Source: Acidaminococcus fermentans (GTDB lineage Bacteria; Bacillota; Negativicutes; Acidaminococcales; Acidaminococcaceae). Taken from it: a stretch of DNA of 64,000 nucleotides. The DNA lies in the NCBI RefSeq assembly GCF_009696675.1, contig NZ_VULN01000011.1, positions 1 to 64,000 of the forward strand, written 5' to 3'. Of the stretch, positions 32,536-45,140 are shown in pieces (position 1 is the first letter of the stretch; each line of letters begins with the position of its first letter). The notes under the pieces were generated by a model, which saw only the letters and a list, made by a program, of their open reading frames with translations, was not told the origin of the DNA and did not search any database. The position numbers and the translations under genes were made by a program.

Positions 32536-33274
32536 GGCTGGTTTTCTCCATTTTGGCCAGAAATTCCAGGCTCCGGAGGGGCCGGTCCGTCTGGTACAGG
32601 ATGAACTGGTGGAGGATCTTCTCCATGGCCATCAGTTCCCGGCCCCGGACAGTGAAATCCGGAGGGGACGCCAGGTCCAAATGGAGCAGCCGGTCCATCA
32701 GGTCCCGGGTGGCCACCGTAAAGGGCAGTTCGTCCCCCATGGCACAGTTTTTGCACAAAAAGCCCCCCTGGACCAGGCTGAAATACCCGTCTTCCGTCAC
32801 TGGTTCCCCGCAGCTGGTGCACTGGTCCAGGATGGGGTTCAGCCCGCACAGGGCCAGCAGCTTCAGCAGGGTGCTGTCGGTGACCAGCCGCCGGTTCCGC
32901 TTCCCCAAAAGACGGAAGGCTTCCAGCAGCAGCAGGAACACCTCTTCCTGGGGTTCCTCATCCCCCAGGAGATGTTCCGCCGCTTCCCCGATAATGGCTC
33001 CGTAGGCCAGGTTCTCCCAGTCCATGGCAAGGGGCATCTCCAGGCTTTCACAGCTCCGGAGAGAAGCCACCTTCCTCCCTGGGGAAAGGCTCAGCCGGAG
33101 ATGGGCAAAAGGCTGGACCAGGCGGCCGCTCTGGCTCCGGGGATAGGCCGCTCCATAGGCCACAAAGGGGATTTTGCCGTGTTCACGACAAAAGCAGACT
33201 GCGTATTTATCCGCAGTCTGCCAGTTTTTTACTCGGAGGATCACTGCTTCGTCTTGAAACACTTCACTGCTCAT
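32528..33274 (-). CDS. recO: DNA repair protein RecO
   Basis: RecO works with RecF and RecR to load RecA on gapped DNA. The 248-residue protein has an N-terminal OB fold (EAVILRVKNWQTADKYAVCF) and a C-terminal helical domain with the zinc module CTSCGEP and CKNC. Length is normal. It overlaps the CBS-domain gene upstream by 11 bases and the membrane-protein gene downstream by 8, forming a tight cluster. Confidence 0.93.
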   Translation of the reverse strand: MSSEVFQDEAVILRVKNWQTADKYAVCFCREHGKIPFVAYGAAYPRSQSGRLVQPFAHLRLSLSPGRKVASLRSCESLEMPLAMDWENLAYGAIIGEAAEHLLGDEEPQEEVFLLLLEAFRLLGKRNRRLVTDSTLLKLLALCGLNPILDQCTSCGEPVTEDGYFSLVQGGFLCKNCAMGDELPFTVATRDLMDRLLHLDLASPPDFTVRGRELMAMEKILHQFILYQTDRPLRSLEFLAKMEKTSHG

Positions 33275-34106
33275 GGACAGCCGCTTCCTTCTTGTCTTTT
33301 TTCAAAGGGATCACCCGGACCCGGAGCACCCGGAACCCGGTGGAATCCAGCACTTCGAACTTGTAGCCGTTTTCCTCCACACTGTCGCCCACCACCGGCT
33401 GCCGGCCGATGAGGCCGAACACATAACCTCCGATGGTGTCCTCTTCCGGATCATCGAACTGGATCCCCATGATTTCCGATACTTCATCCAGGAGCACCAG
33501 TCCGTCGAACACATAAGAACCGTCTGGCATCTTGTTGATTTCCGGCATATCCGTATCATGCTCGTCCTGGATATCCCCTACGATTTCTTCCAGCAGGTCT
33601 TCCATGGTCACCAGCCCTGCGGTGCCCCCGTATTCATCGGCTACCGCCGCCATCTGCACATGCTTGTGCTGCATCAGCTGGAGGATCTTGGCAATGGACA
33701 TGCTTTCCGGCACCACGTCGATTTCCCGCATAATGGACCGGAGGTCGAAGCCCGGCTGCCGGTAGTCCGCATTCATGAATTCCCGGATGTGGACCATCCC
33801 CAGGATATGGTCCCGGTCCTCTTCACAGAGAGGGTACCGGGTGTGGCCGGATTCCCGGATCACCTTCATGTTTTCCTCGATGGGATCGTCCACGAACAGG
33901 CACACCATGTCCTGCCGGGGCACCATCACTTCCCGGGCCACCCGGTCTGCAAAGTCGAACACATTGTCAATGAGCCGGCTTTCCACCGGATCGATGCTGC
34001 CGCCTTTTTCACTGGCACTGACCATTTTCCGGATGTCATCCTCCGAATGGCTGGCCCCCTTCTGGGCCGGTTCCACCCCCATGAAATGGTACAGGGCAGC
34101 GCCCAC
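33264..34106 (-). CDS. CBS/CorC-domain protein, N-terminally truncated CNNM-type transporter
   Basis: The product has the paired CBS domains (about 60-185) and the C-terminal transporter-associated CorC_HlyC domain of HlyC/CorC/CNNM ion-transport proteins. Normally a DUF21 membrane domain of about 180 residues comes first. Here only its last part survives: upstream in frame, without a start codon, the DNA still encodes residues like ILKPILYPFAYLFWHV. The only good ribosome binding site and ATG (AAAGGAGAG, ATG 34185) are in a different frame. Era occupies the space where DUF21 should be. The GTG at 34106 is a nominal start without a ribosome binding site. It is either a decayed gene or one needing a frameshift. 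Confidence 0.7.
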   Translation of the reverse strand: MGAALYHFMGVEPAQKGASHSEDDIRKMVSASEKGGSIDPVESRLIDNVFDFADRVAREVMVPRQDMVCLFVDDPIEENMKVIRESGHTRYPLCEEDRDHILGMVHIREFMNADYRQPGFDLRSIMREIDVVPESMSIAKILQLMQHKHVQMAAVADEYGGTAGLVTMEDLLEEIVGDIQDEHDTDMPEINKMPDGSYVFDGLVLLDEVSEIMGIQFDDPEEDTIGGYVFGLIGRQPVVGDSVEENGYKFEVLDSTGFRVLRVRVIPLKKDKKEAAVHEQ

Positions 34107-34182
34107 ATGCCAGAACAGATAAGCAAATGGATATAAGATTGGTTTCAGTATGCGCCCAAGCGCAGGTCCCGCGTCTATAGGA

Positions 34183-34264
34183 CATCTCTCCTTTGATCAT
34201 TTTGCCGGTTTTTCCGGCGGGGTATATCGCTCAAATTATACACTTTTTCCCGGCGTCCGGTCAA
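34183..34264 (-). promoter_or_regulatory. Promoter and out-of-frame start upstream of the CBS gene
   Basis: TTGACC (34264-34259) and TATAAT (34240-34235) with an 18-base spacer overlap the era stop codon. The transcript carries a GCCGG/CCGGC hairpin near 34203-34219, then AAAGGAGAG and ATG 34185. That ATG opens a frame of about 50 codons, one base out of phase with the CBS coding frame. Confidence 0.7.
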
Positions 34265-35187
34265 TATTGGGGACGGTCTCCGGCCAGCCCCAGCCGTTTC
34301 AGGTCCCCTTCCTTTTCCCGCCATTTGGGACGGACCTTCACCCACAGTTCCAGGTACACCCGGTTCCCCAGGAAGGCTTCCATATCCTCCCGGGACCGCT
34401 GGCTGATTTCCTTCAGCATCTTCCCCTTGGCCCCGATCAGGATGGCCTTCTGAGAATCCCGTTCCACATAGATATCTCCCCGTACGTACACCATCCCGTT
34501 GGGCCGGGTCTTCATTTCCTGGACCTGGACCGCCACCGCATGGGGCACTTCGTCCCGGGTCAGCTGGAGGATCTTCTCCCGGATGATTTCCGCCGCCATC
34601 ACCCGTTCCGGCTGGTCCGTATACATGTCTTCCGGATAGAAATCAGGCCCCACTGGCAGGCAGCTCTGGATTTCCTGGAGCAGAGGCGAAAAGTCCTCAT
34701 CTTCCAGAGCGGACAGGGTCAATACGCTGCGGAAGGGATATTCCTTCCGGAATTTGTCGATCATGGGCAGGAGCACCGCTTTGTCCGCAAGCCGGTCGAT
34801 TTTGTTCAGTACCAGGATCACCGGCGCTTTGCAGTCTTCCCGCAGCCGTTCCAGGATCACCTGTTCTCCCTTCCCCCGTTTTTCCGAGGCATCCACCACA
34901 AAAAGCACCACATCCACTTCTTTGATGGCATTGAGGGCCGCCTGGACCATGTGTTCTCCCAGTTTGTCCTGGGGTTTGTGGAGGCCGGGGGTATCCAGGA
35001 ACACCATCTGGGCTTCCGCCGTGCTCAGGATGCTCAGGATCCGGTTCCGGGTGGTCTGGGGCCGGTCGGAGATGATGGCCACCTTCTCCCCCACCAGATG
35101 GTTCACCAGGGTGGATTTTCCCGCATTGGGCCGTCCCACCACGGCTACAAAACCGGAGCGATGCTGTTGGGTATTCTGTTCTTCCAT
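34261..35187 (-). CDS. era: GTPase Era
   Basis: Era is an essential GTPase that binds the 3' end of 16S rRNA and helps assemble the 30S subunit. The 308-residue protein shows G1 GRPNAGKST, G3 DTPG, G4 NKID and a C-terminal KH domain with GAKGKMLKEISQRSRED. The start MEEQ at 35187 follows AAAGGA. It is preceded by cdd in the same direction with a 16-base gap. Confidence 0.97.
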   Translation of the reverse strand: MEEQNTQQHRSGFVAVVGRPNAGKSTLVNHLVGEKVAIISDRPQTTRNRILSILSTAEAQMVFLDTPGLHKPQDKLGEHMVQAALNAIKEVDVVLFVVDASEKRGKGEQVILERLREDCKAPVILVLNKIDRLADKAVLLPMIDKFRKEYPFRSVLTLSALEDEDFSPLLQEIQSCLPVGPDFYPEDMYTDQPERVMAAEIIREKILQLTRDEVPHAVAVQVQEMKTRPNGMVYVRGDIYVERDSQKAILIGAKGKMLKEISQRSREDMEAFLGNRVYLELWVKVRPKWREKEGDLKRLGLAGDRPQY

Positions 35188-35203
35188 ATAAGTCCTTTCT
35201 GTA

Positions 35204-35590
35204 TTACAAACTGAAATCATAAGGCAGCAGGTCCGCCACCGTGGCGGTCTTTACCTGTCCCTTCACATTGGTCAGATAGATCCGGGGGATGCGGAATTCC
35301 GCCATCACCTGCCGGCATGCCCCGCAGGGGGACACCGGTTCCGGCGTATCGGCAGTGACGCACAGGGCGGCAAACTCCCTGATACCTTCCTTCACGGCGG
35401 CAAAGATGGCACACCGTTCCGCGCAGAGGCTCAGGCCATAGGAGGCGTTTTCCACATTGCAGCCGGTGAAGATCCGGCCGTCCGCTGCCCGGACCGCTGC
35501 TCCCACCGCAAAATGGGAATAGGGGCTGTAGGAATTTTTCCGCACGGCACAGGCCGCTTCAAACAGCTCCCGGTCCAGTTCAGCCTCCAT
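35204..35590 (-). CDS. cdd: Cytidine deaminase
   Basis: This 128-residue zinc enzyme deaminates cytidine and deoxycytidine to the uridines in pyrimidine salvage. The zinc motif reads LCAERCAIFAA (Cys in place of His, as in small tetrameric Cdd) and PCGACRQVMAEF. NVENASYG binds the nucleoside. It overlaps the ybeY end by 11 bases, with GGAGG before its ATG. Confidence 0.95.
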   Translation of the reverse strand: MEAELDRELFEAACAVRKNSYSPYSHFAVGAAVRAADGRIFTGCNVENASYGLSLCAERCAIFAAVKEGIREFAALCVTADTPEPVSPCGACRQVMAEFRIPRIYLTNVKGQVKTATVADLLPYDFSL

Positions 35591-36062
35591 AGTTTTCCTC
35601 CGCCAGGTCCAGTTCCCGGAGGATTTCCTCCTCCCTGGCCCGCATCACCCGTTTGTCCGCCTCTTCCATATGGTCATAGCCCAAAAGGTGGAGCATGCCA
35701 TGAACCGCCAGGTAGGTCATTTCCCGGGTGAGCCCATGGCCAAATTCCTCTCCCTGTTCCACGGCCCGGGGAGCGGAGATGATCACGTCCCCCAACAGGT
35801 GTTCCGCTTCCCCGTCGTCCACTTCCGGTTCCTCGTCCCCTTCGTCCAGGGCAAAGCTCAGCACGTCCGTAGGCCGGTCGATGCCCCGGTAGTCCCGGTT
35901 CAGGGTATGGATCTCTTCATTGTTTACAATGGTAATGTCCACTTCCGTGTTGTCTGTGAGGTTTTCCTTCCGGGCCACGATTTCCATGGCCTTTTTCAGG
36001 GTCTCTTCCAGTTCTTCCGGAATGGCAATCTCCGTCTGGTTGTTTTCCAGGGTAACGATCAT
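35580..36062 (-). CDS. ybeY: Endoribonuclease YbeY
   Basis: YbeY is a metal-dependent RNase needed for 16S rRNA 3'-end maturation and ribosome quality control. The HGMLHLLGYDH motif gives the three zinc-binding His. NRDYRGIDRPTDVLSFALDE is the family signature. The start overlaps the phoH stop (ATGA), showing translational coupling. Length (160 aa) is standard. Confidence 0.95.
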   Translation of the reverse strand: MIVTLENNQTEIAIPEELEETLKKAMEIVARKENLTDNTEVDITIVNNEEIHTLNRDYRGIDRPTDVLSFALDEGDEEPEVDDGEAEHLLGDVIISAPRAVEQGEEFGHGLTREMTYLAVHGMLHLLGYDHMEEADKRVMRAREEEILRELDLAEENYGG

Positions 36063-37072
36063 TTTCCTTCTCCTTTATTCCTGTCAGCACCGGGCTGCCG
36101 GCGTTTCTTCCGGGCCCGGTCGTATTTTTCATAAGCCCGGATGATGGCCCCCACGATTTCGTGCCGGACCACATCCTGTTCAGAAAAATGGATGATGCCG
36201 ATCCCCGGCACGTCCTGGAGCACCTGGGCCGCATTCACCAGTCCGGAAGGCCGTCCTCCCGGCAGGTCCACCTGGGTGGCATCCCCGGTGACCACCAGCT
36301 TGGAGCCGAAGCCGAACCGGGTAAGGGCCATCCGCATCTGTTCCTGGGTGGTGTTCTGGGCCTCGTCCAGGATGATGAAAGCATCATTCAGGGTCCGGCC
36401 CCGCATGTAGGCCAGAGGGGCCACTTCGATGATCCCCCGCTGGAGGTTCTTCTGGAAGGCCTCCACCCCCAGCATTTCGTACAGAGCATCATACAGGGGC
36501 CGCAGATAGGGATCCACCTTTTCCTGGAGATCCCCGGGCAAAAAGCCCAGCTTTTCCCCGGCTTCCACCGCGGGACGGGTGAGGATGATCCGTTCCACTT
36601 CCTTGTTTTTCAGGGCCTTCACCGCCATGGCCACTGCCAGGTAGGTCTTCCCGGTACCGGCGGGCCCGATGGCAATGGTAATGTCATTCTGGGCAATGGT
36701 CTTCAGATACCGCATCTGGCCCAGGGTCTTGGCCTTTACCTGCCGTCCCCGGACAGTGGTGAGCACCGTATCGGTGAACAGCTTGTGGAGCTGTTCCTCC
36801 TGGCCTTCCCGGACCAGTTTCAGGCTGTATTTCACATCATGCTGGGTAATGGGCAGCCCCTGGCGGTACAGGTACAGCAGCTCTCGGATCAGCCGGTCCG
36901 CCAGTTCCACATCCTGTTCCGCTCCCTGGGCGATCAGTTCGTTTCCCCGGGGGATCAGCCGGCAGCCCAGGCTCTCCTGCATCTGCTTCAGGTATTCATC
37001 TGTTTCTCCCAGTACCGCCACCATTTCCCGGGCGTCCTGGAATTCAAACCGTTTTTCCGTCACTTCCGACAA
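36059..37072 (-). CDS. phoH: PhoH-like ATPase
   Basis: This 337-residue PhoH-family P-loop ATPase is a probable RNA-associated ATPase usually encoded next to ybeY. The N-terminal part carries the KH-like region. The ATPase shows Walker A GPAGTGKTYLA, ILTRPAVEAGEKLGFLPGD and FIILDEAQNTT. The TTG at 37072 is taken as start because AGGAGG lies seven bases before it; no ATG in frame has a comparable site. A TATAAT lies about 40 bases upstream. Confidence 0.92.
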   Translation of the reverse strand: MSEVTEKRFEFQDAREMVAVLGETDEYLKQMQESLGCRLIPRGNELIAQGAEQDVELADRLIRELLYLYRQGLPITQHDVKYSLKLVREGQEEQLHKLFTDTVLTTVRGRQVKAKTLGQMRYLKTIAQNDITIAIGPAGTGKTYLAVAMAVKALKNKEVERIILTRPAVEAGEKLGFLPGDLQEKVDPYLRPLYDALYEMLGVEAFQKNLQRGIIEVAPLAYMRGRTLNDAFIILDEAQNTTQEQMRMALTRFGFGSKLVVTGDATQVDLPGGRPSGLVNAAQVLQDVPGIGIIHFSEQDVVRHEIVGAIIRAYEKYDRARKKRRQPGADRNKGEGK

Positions 37073-37158
37073 ACTCCATTCCTCCTGCTTGTTACGAGTT
37101 GATTGACTGTTCCTTTCATTATATCGTTTCCGGAAGAAAAAAGAAACAGGAAACCCAC

Positions 37159-37188
37159 TTGACAAAGAACCCCATTATCGTTTAGAAT
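37159..37188 (+). promoter_or_regulatory. Promoter of tRNA-Val
   Basis: TTGACA (37159-37164) and TAGAAT (37183-37188) with an 18-base spacer lie about 15 bases before the tRNA. Confidence 0.8.
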
Positions 37189-37203
37189 AAGTTTGTTGCT
37201 TAT

Positions 37204-37280
37204 GGAACTATAGCTCAGATGGTTAGAGTATCACGTTGACATCGTGGGGGTCACTGGTTCGAGTCCAGTTAGTTCCACCA
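37204..37280 (+). tRNA. tRNA-Val (anticodon GAC)
   Basis: The acceptor arms GGAACTA and TAGTTCC, T-arm GGTTCGAGTCC and encoded CCA are all visible. The anticodon loop TTGACAT gives GAC, reading GUC/GUU valine codons. Length is 77 nt. Confidence 0.95.
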
Positions 37281-37289
37281 GATAAAAAG

Positions 37290-37318
37290 CAGAGGCTGCC
37301 GGAAGGCAGCCTTTTTTG
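37290..37318 (+). terminator. Terminator of tRNA-Val
   Basis: GGCTGCC and GGCAGCC with a GGAA loop are followed by six T residues, ten bases after the tRNA. Confidence 0.9.
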
Positions 37319-37375
37319 TTGTATGGGTTCAGCGTTGGTTGTTTCAGAATCAATTTGTCAAAATTGATTTCCATC

Positions 37376-37420
37376 GGCCAGTGACCAGTGACAAAAAAGA
37401 GGCCCGCAGGCCTCTTTTTT
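37376..37420. terminator. Heptamer tract and terminator after the FAH gene
   Basis: CCAGTGACCAGTGAC (37378-37392) is a two-unit 7-base repeat. It is followed by AAAAAAGAGGCC/GGCCTCTTTTTT (37393-37420), a bidirectional terminator serving the minus-strand FAH gene. Confidence 0.85.
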
Positions 37421-37425
37421 CTTAT

Positions 37426-38286
37426 TTACTTCACCCTATTCCGCAGGGTCCCGATTCCTTCGATGGAACATTCCACCACGTCCCCGCTTTTCAGGAACCG
37501 GGGCGGGTTCATGCCGATACCGGTGCCGGCGGGAGTACCGGTGGCGATGATGGTCCCGGCCCGAAGGGTCATCCCTTTGCTCAGTTCGCTGATGATGTAA
37601 GGGATTCCGTGGACCAGCAGTTTCGTGTTGCTGTCCTGGCGCAGTTCCCCATTCACCTTGCAGGTGAGATGGAGCGCCGGCGGAAAATCAAATTCATCCG
37701 CCGTAACGATGCAGGGCCCCATGGGGGCAAAGGTGTCCAGGCTCTTTCCGAAATACCACTGTTTGTGGGCCACCTGCACATCCCGGGCGGTCACGTCGTT
37801 GATGATGGTGTAGCCAAACACATAATCCCCGGCATCCTTTTCGTCCACATCCCGGGCTTCTTTGCCGATGATCACTGCCAGTTCGCATTCATAGTCCAGT
37901 TCCTTCACCACATTGAAATGGCCGTCGATGGTCCCGTCCGGATCCACCGCCCGGTCCACCCGTTTGGAGAAGTACACAGGTACCTGCCGCTGGACGATTT
38001 TTTCCGGTACATATTCATCAGGCAGTTCGTCGTCGTGGGATTTGTAGTTGATGCCCAGACAGATAATGTCATTCCGGGGATGGGTAATGGGAGCCAGGAG
38101 CTTGACCTGGTCAATGGGAACCGCACCCATGTCCACCCGGGCAATAGCCAGCAGTTCTTCAAAATCCGCCTGCTGGATCAGTTCATACATATTGTTGTAC
38201 TTGTTGGCCGGGATCACAAATTTTCCATCCTCGGAAATGATCCCCACCTGTACATCGCTGTCGTATTCGAAGGTAACGATTTTCAT
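37426..38286 (-). CDS. Fumarylacetoacetate hydrolase family protein
   Basis: This 286-residue protein has the FAH fold, whose members hydrolyse, decarboxylate or isomerise acylpyruvates and related keto acids. The metal-binding Glu-x-Glu appears in YECELAVIIGKEARDV, and GINYKSHDDE and GDYVFGYTIINDVTARDVQ match the family. It is monocistronic with its own terminator. The reaction cannot be fixed by sequence; acylpyruvase or oxaloacetate tautomerase/decarboxylase activity is typical of single-domain members. Confidence 0.88.
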   Translation of the reverse strand: MKIVTFEYDSDVQVGIISEDGKFVIPANKYNNMYELIQQADFEELLAIARVDMGAVPIDQVKLLAPITHPRNDIICLGINYKSHDDELPDEYVPEKIVQRQVPVYFSKRVDRAVDPDGTIDGHFNVVKELDYECELAVIIGKEARDVDEKDAGDYVFGYTIINDVTARDVQVAHKQWYFGKSLDTFAPMGPCIVTADEFDFPPALHLTCKVNGELRQDSNTKLLVHGIPYIISELSKGMTLRAGTIIATGTPAGTGIGMNPPRFLKSGDVVECSIEGIGTLRNRVK

Positions 38287-38445
38287 GACTCTCCACTCCC
38301 CTAACCGATTCCACGGTACAGTGTTTTCATTTCTCTGTATTCATTGTACAATGTTTGTGCTAAAATTACCAGTATATGATACAAAACTTCCTAACTGTAA
38401 ACCTTACTGTTATAGAAGAATCTGTTTTTCCCAAAGGAGGATGCC

Positions 38446-38631
38446 ATGTTTGCCGGATATCAGCTGGATGACGGCCACGGAGACTACAACCGCAGCTACG
38501 AACAGAACTGGGATATCGATTACGCCGACTATTCCACCGACCACAGAGAGAACAACTACAGGAACTATGAATGGAAAGTTCCCAAAAGCAAAAAGGAACG
38601 GATCAAAAGTATATTGAATCATTATGAGTGA
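38446..38631 (+). CDS. Small acidic Tyr-rich protein, 61 aa
   Basis: I do not recognise this protein. It is 61 residues long. The first two thirds are rich in Asp, Tyr and Asn (GHGDYNRSYEQNWDIDYADYS) and the last third is basic (KVPKSKKERIKSIL). A textbook AAAGGAGG before ATG 38446 and a strong terminator that begins at its stop codon argue that it is real. There is no membrane segment or signal peptide. Confidence 0.65.
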   Translation: MFAGYQLDDGHGDYNRSYEQNWDIDYADYSTDHRENNYRNYEWKVPKSKKERIKSILNHYE

Positions 38632-38673
38632 CAAAGGGGTGCTGCACACAGCGTGCAGCGCCCCCTTTGTCTT
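38630..38673 (+). terminator. Terminator after the 61-aa gene
   Basis: GACAAAGGGG and inner GCTGCAC pair with GTGCAGC and CCCCCTTTGTC (one offset base), starting at the stop codon. A member of the dispersed hairpin family. Confidence 0.8.
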
Positions 38674-38783
38674 TCCTCCGTGCACAAGAAATTGTTTCTA
38701 AATGGCGAAAATTCTTCTACAGTGGACAAATTCTCTGTTAATTCCCATAGTTGTCTTTACCTCGATAACACTTTGAAAAAATA

Positions 38784-38836
38784 TTGTATGAGGTATACAA
38801 AAAACTGTTGACAATTGTATCCGGTAGTGATAAATT
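38784..38836 (+). promoter_or_regulatory. Promoter and upstream operator-like palindrome of cstA
   Basis: TTGACA (38808-38813) and TAAATT (38831-38836) with a 17-base spacer form the promoter. Just upstream TTGTAT (38784-38789) and ATACAA (38795-38800) form an inverted repeat. A third TTGTAT lies between -35 and -10 (38815-38820). This spacing suits a repressor or activator site. Confidence 0.7.
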
Positions 38837-38853
38837 ACGTACCATAAACAAGC

Positions 38854-38900
38854 ATCCGATTTGATCACGGCACTTGCATTCCCGAGTGTCGGATTTTTTT
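38854..38900 (+). terminator. Possible attenuator in the cstA leader
   Basis: ATCCGA (38854-38859) can pair with TCGGAT (38889-38894), with inner CACT/AGTG pairs, directly followed by a T run (38894-38900). The cstA ribosome binding site begins three bases later. The stem has a large bulge, so it may need a partner factor or act conditionally. Confidence 0.5.
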
Positions 38901-38916
38901 CGAAGGAGTGATGATG

Positions 38917-40590
38917 ATGAACGGATTAACGCTTGTGTGTCTTGCTATCGTAATCTTTATCTGCGCGTACATGTTTTATGGCCGCTGGCTGGTAAAGACC
39001 TGGGGAATCGAACCGGATGCGAAAACTCCTGCCTACCGTTTCCGGGATGACAAGGACTTTGCCCCTGCTTCCCGTTTCACGGTATTTGCCCATCAGTTTT
39101 CTTCCATTACCGGTGCCGGCCCTGTAACCGGTCCGATTATCGCCGCCATGTTCGGTTGGGTTCCTGCTTTCTTATGGATTTTGGTAGGCGGCGTATTCTT
39201 CGGTGCGGTACAGGATTTCACCGCTCTCTATGCTTCCGTGAAGAACGATGGCAAAGGCATGGGTGCCCTGATTGAAAAATACGTGGGCCATACCGGCTGC
39301 AAAATGTTCCTGATGTTCGGCTGGCTGTTCTCCCTCTTGGTAATCGCCGCCTTCTCTGACATTATGGCCAGCACCTTCAACGGCTTCTCCAAAACCGGCG
39401 AAATGATGGGGCCCAACGCCTCCGCCGCTTCCATTTCCATGATCTATATTGTAGTAGCCATGATCTTCGGTGTGGTGACCCGTCGGTTCAACATCCACGG
39501 CTCCAAAGAACTGATCCTGGGGATCCTGTGCATGGTGGCCATGGTGAGCCTGGGCATTGCCCATCCCATCTATGCTTCCCGTACCACCTGGCTGTATGTG
39601 ACCTATGCGTACTGCTTCGCCGCTTCCATTATGCCAATGTGGCTGCTGATCCAGCCTCGTGACTATCTGTCCGTATTCCTGCTGCTGGGTATGATCCTGG
39701 CCGGTGTGGTTGGGATCATTGTTGGGAATCCTTCCATTAATATGCCTGCCTTCACTTCCTTTGATGTAGCCGGCAAGCCTTTGTTCCCCATCCTGTTTGT
39801 AACCATCGCCTGCGGGGCTGTATCCGGGTTCCATTCCCTGGTTTCTTCCGGTACTTCCTCCAAGACCATTTCCAATGAAAAAGATATGCTGCCCGTTGGG
39901 TACGGTTCCATGCTGATTGAATCCACCCTGGGTGTGGTTTCCCTGGTTATCGCCTGCTCCGTGGCTGTAAACGGCCAGCTGCCCAAAGCCACTCCGTTTG
40001 CTATCTTCGGTGGTGCCATCGGCAACTACTTCACCATGTTCGGTATTCCCAAATATTACAGCACCTGCATCGTGACCATGTGCGTATCTGCTCTGGCCAT
40101 GACCACCATCGATGCGGTAACCCGTATCGGCCGGATGATGCTCCAGGAAATCCTGGCTCCGGAAGAAGGCAAGGAACAGGGTTCCGTGGCCAAGTTCCTG
40201 AGCAATACGTATGTGGCCACCGTCGTGACCCTGATCCCCAGCTACCTGCTGTGCCTGGGCGGTTACATGAATATCTGGCCGCTGTTTGGTGCTGCCAACC
40301 AGCTGCTCAGTGCCCTGTGCCTGGTTGCCCTGGCCGTATTCCTGAAAGTGACCGGACGTAAGAGCTGGATGCTCTACATCCCCATGACCTTCATGTTCCT
40401 GGTGACCATGAGCGCCCTGTGCCTGTCCATCTACGGCATCTACAAGAAAGCCATGGCCGGGGTGTTCTTCCCCATGGTGGAAGGTCTCCAGCTGGTAGTA
40501 GCCCTGTGCCTGATGTTCCTGGCCATCAACGTGGTCCGGAGCTGCACCAAGGAACTGTTCACCGGCAAAGTAGAAGTTGCCGACAAATAA
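38917..40590 (+). CDS. cstA: CstA family carbon-starvation / pyruvate-peptide transporter
   Basis: This 557-residue polytopic protein of the CstA family takes up pyruvate or peptides. The opening GRWLVKTWGIEPDAKTPAYRF and the HQFSSITGAGPVTGPIIAAMFGWVPA block are family hallmarks, with about 14-16 helices following. It is shorter than the about 700-residue E. coli CstA and nearer the short Firmicutes type. Of four in-frame starts (GTG and three ATG), the last ATG at 38917 has the best spacing to AAGGAG. Confidence 0.92.
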   Translation: MNGLTLVCLAIVIFICAYMFYGRWLVKTWGIEPDAKTPAYRFRDDKDFAPASRFTVFAHQFSSITGAGPVTGPIIAAMFGWVPAFLWILVGGVFFGAVQDFTALYASVKNDGKGMGALIEKYVGHTGCKMFLMFGWLFSLLVIAAFSDIMASTFNGFSKTGEMMGPNASAASISMIYIVVAMIFGVVTRRFNIHGSKELILGILCMVAMVSLGIAHPIYASRTTWLYVTYAYCFAASIMPMWLLIQPRDYLSVFLLLGMILAGVVGIIVGNPSINMPAFTSFDVAGKPLFPILFVTIACGAVSGFHSLVSSGTSSKTISNEKDMLPVGYGSMLIESTLGVVSLVIACSVAVNGQLPKATPFAIFGGAIGNYFTMFGIPKYYSTCIVTMCVSALAMTTIDAVTRIGRMMLQEILAPEEGKEQGSVAKFLSNTYVATVVTLIPSYLLCLGGYMNIWPLFGAANQLLSALCLVALAVFLKVTGRKSWMLYIPMTFMFLVTMSALCLSIYGIYKKAMAGVFFPMVEGLQLVVALCLMFLAINVVRSCTKELFTGKVEVADK

Positions 40591-40622
40591 AAAAAAAGAC
40601 TGCCTTCGGGCAGTCTTTTTTT
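40591..40622 (+). terminator. Terminator of cstA
   Basis: AAAAGACTGCC and GGCAGTCTTTT with a TTCG loop and a long T run, directly after the stop codon. Confidence 0.95.
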
Positions 40623-40634
40623 CATCACTCCAGC

Positions 40635-40737
40635 AAGAAGGGGGCTGTTGCATGAGCAACAGCCCCCTTCTTGGGTCGCAGATCGCGAGTCGTGACCCGT
40701 GGCCCGCGACCGGGAGTGTGAATTTTTTCACGCCCCC

Positions 40738-40738
<1 letters not shown>
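40635..40738. repeat. Composite intergenic repeat, copy 3 (inverted orientation)
   Basis: AAGAAGGGGGCTGTTGC/GCAACAGCCCCCTTCTT (40635-40672) is followed by a run of 7-base CGNGACC-like units (40674-40711, e.g. CGCGAGT CGTGACC CGTGGCC CGCGACC). A GGGAGTGTGAA/TTCACGCCCCC palindrome (40712-40738) then touches the ligA stop. Module order is the reverse of the copies at 18.3 and 19.6 kb. Confidence 0.85.
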
Positions 40739-45031
<4,293 letters not shown>

Positions 45032-45086
45032 TTTTTCCTCGATTCTATGTTTTGTTCCCTAATATTCTAACAGATTCGGTCTTTTT

Positions 45087-45096
45087 TTGCTATAAT
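45087..45096 (+). promoter_or_regulatory. Extended -10 promoter of the purine permease gene
   Basis: TTTGCTATAAT ends at 45096 and carries the TGn extension. The -35 is weak. The leader of about 40 bases is too short for a purine riboswitch, and none is visible. Confidence 0.55.
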
Positions 45097-45140
45097 AGAA
45101 GAATCCTTCAAATGAACCTGTTTTAGAAAGGAAGTCTACT

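Noticed and set aside
45097-45140. Purine riboswitch in front of the NCS2 permease gene
   Set aside because: The leader is too short and lacks the conserved loop sequences.
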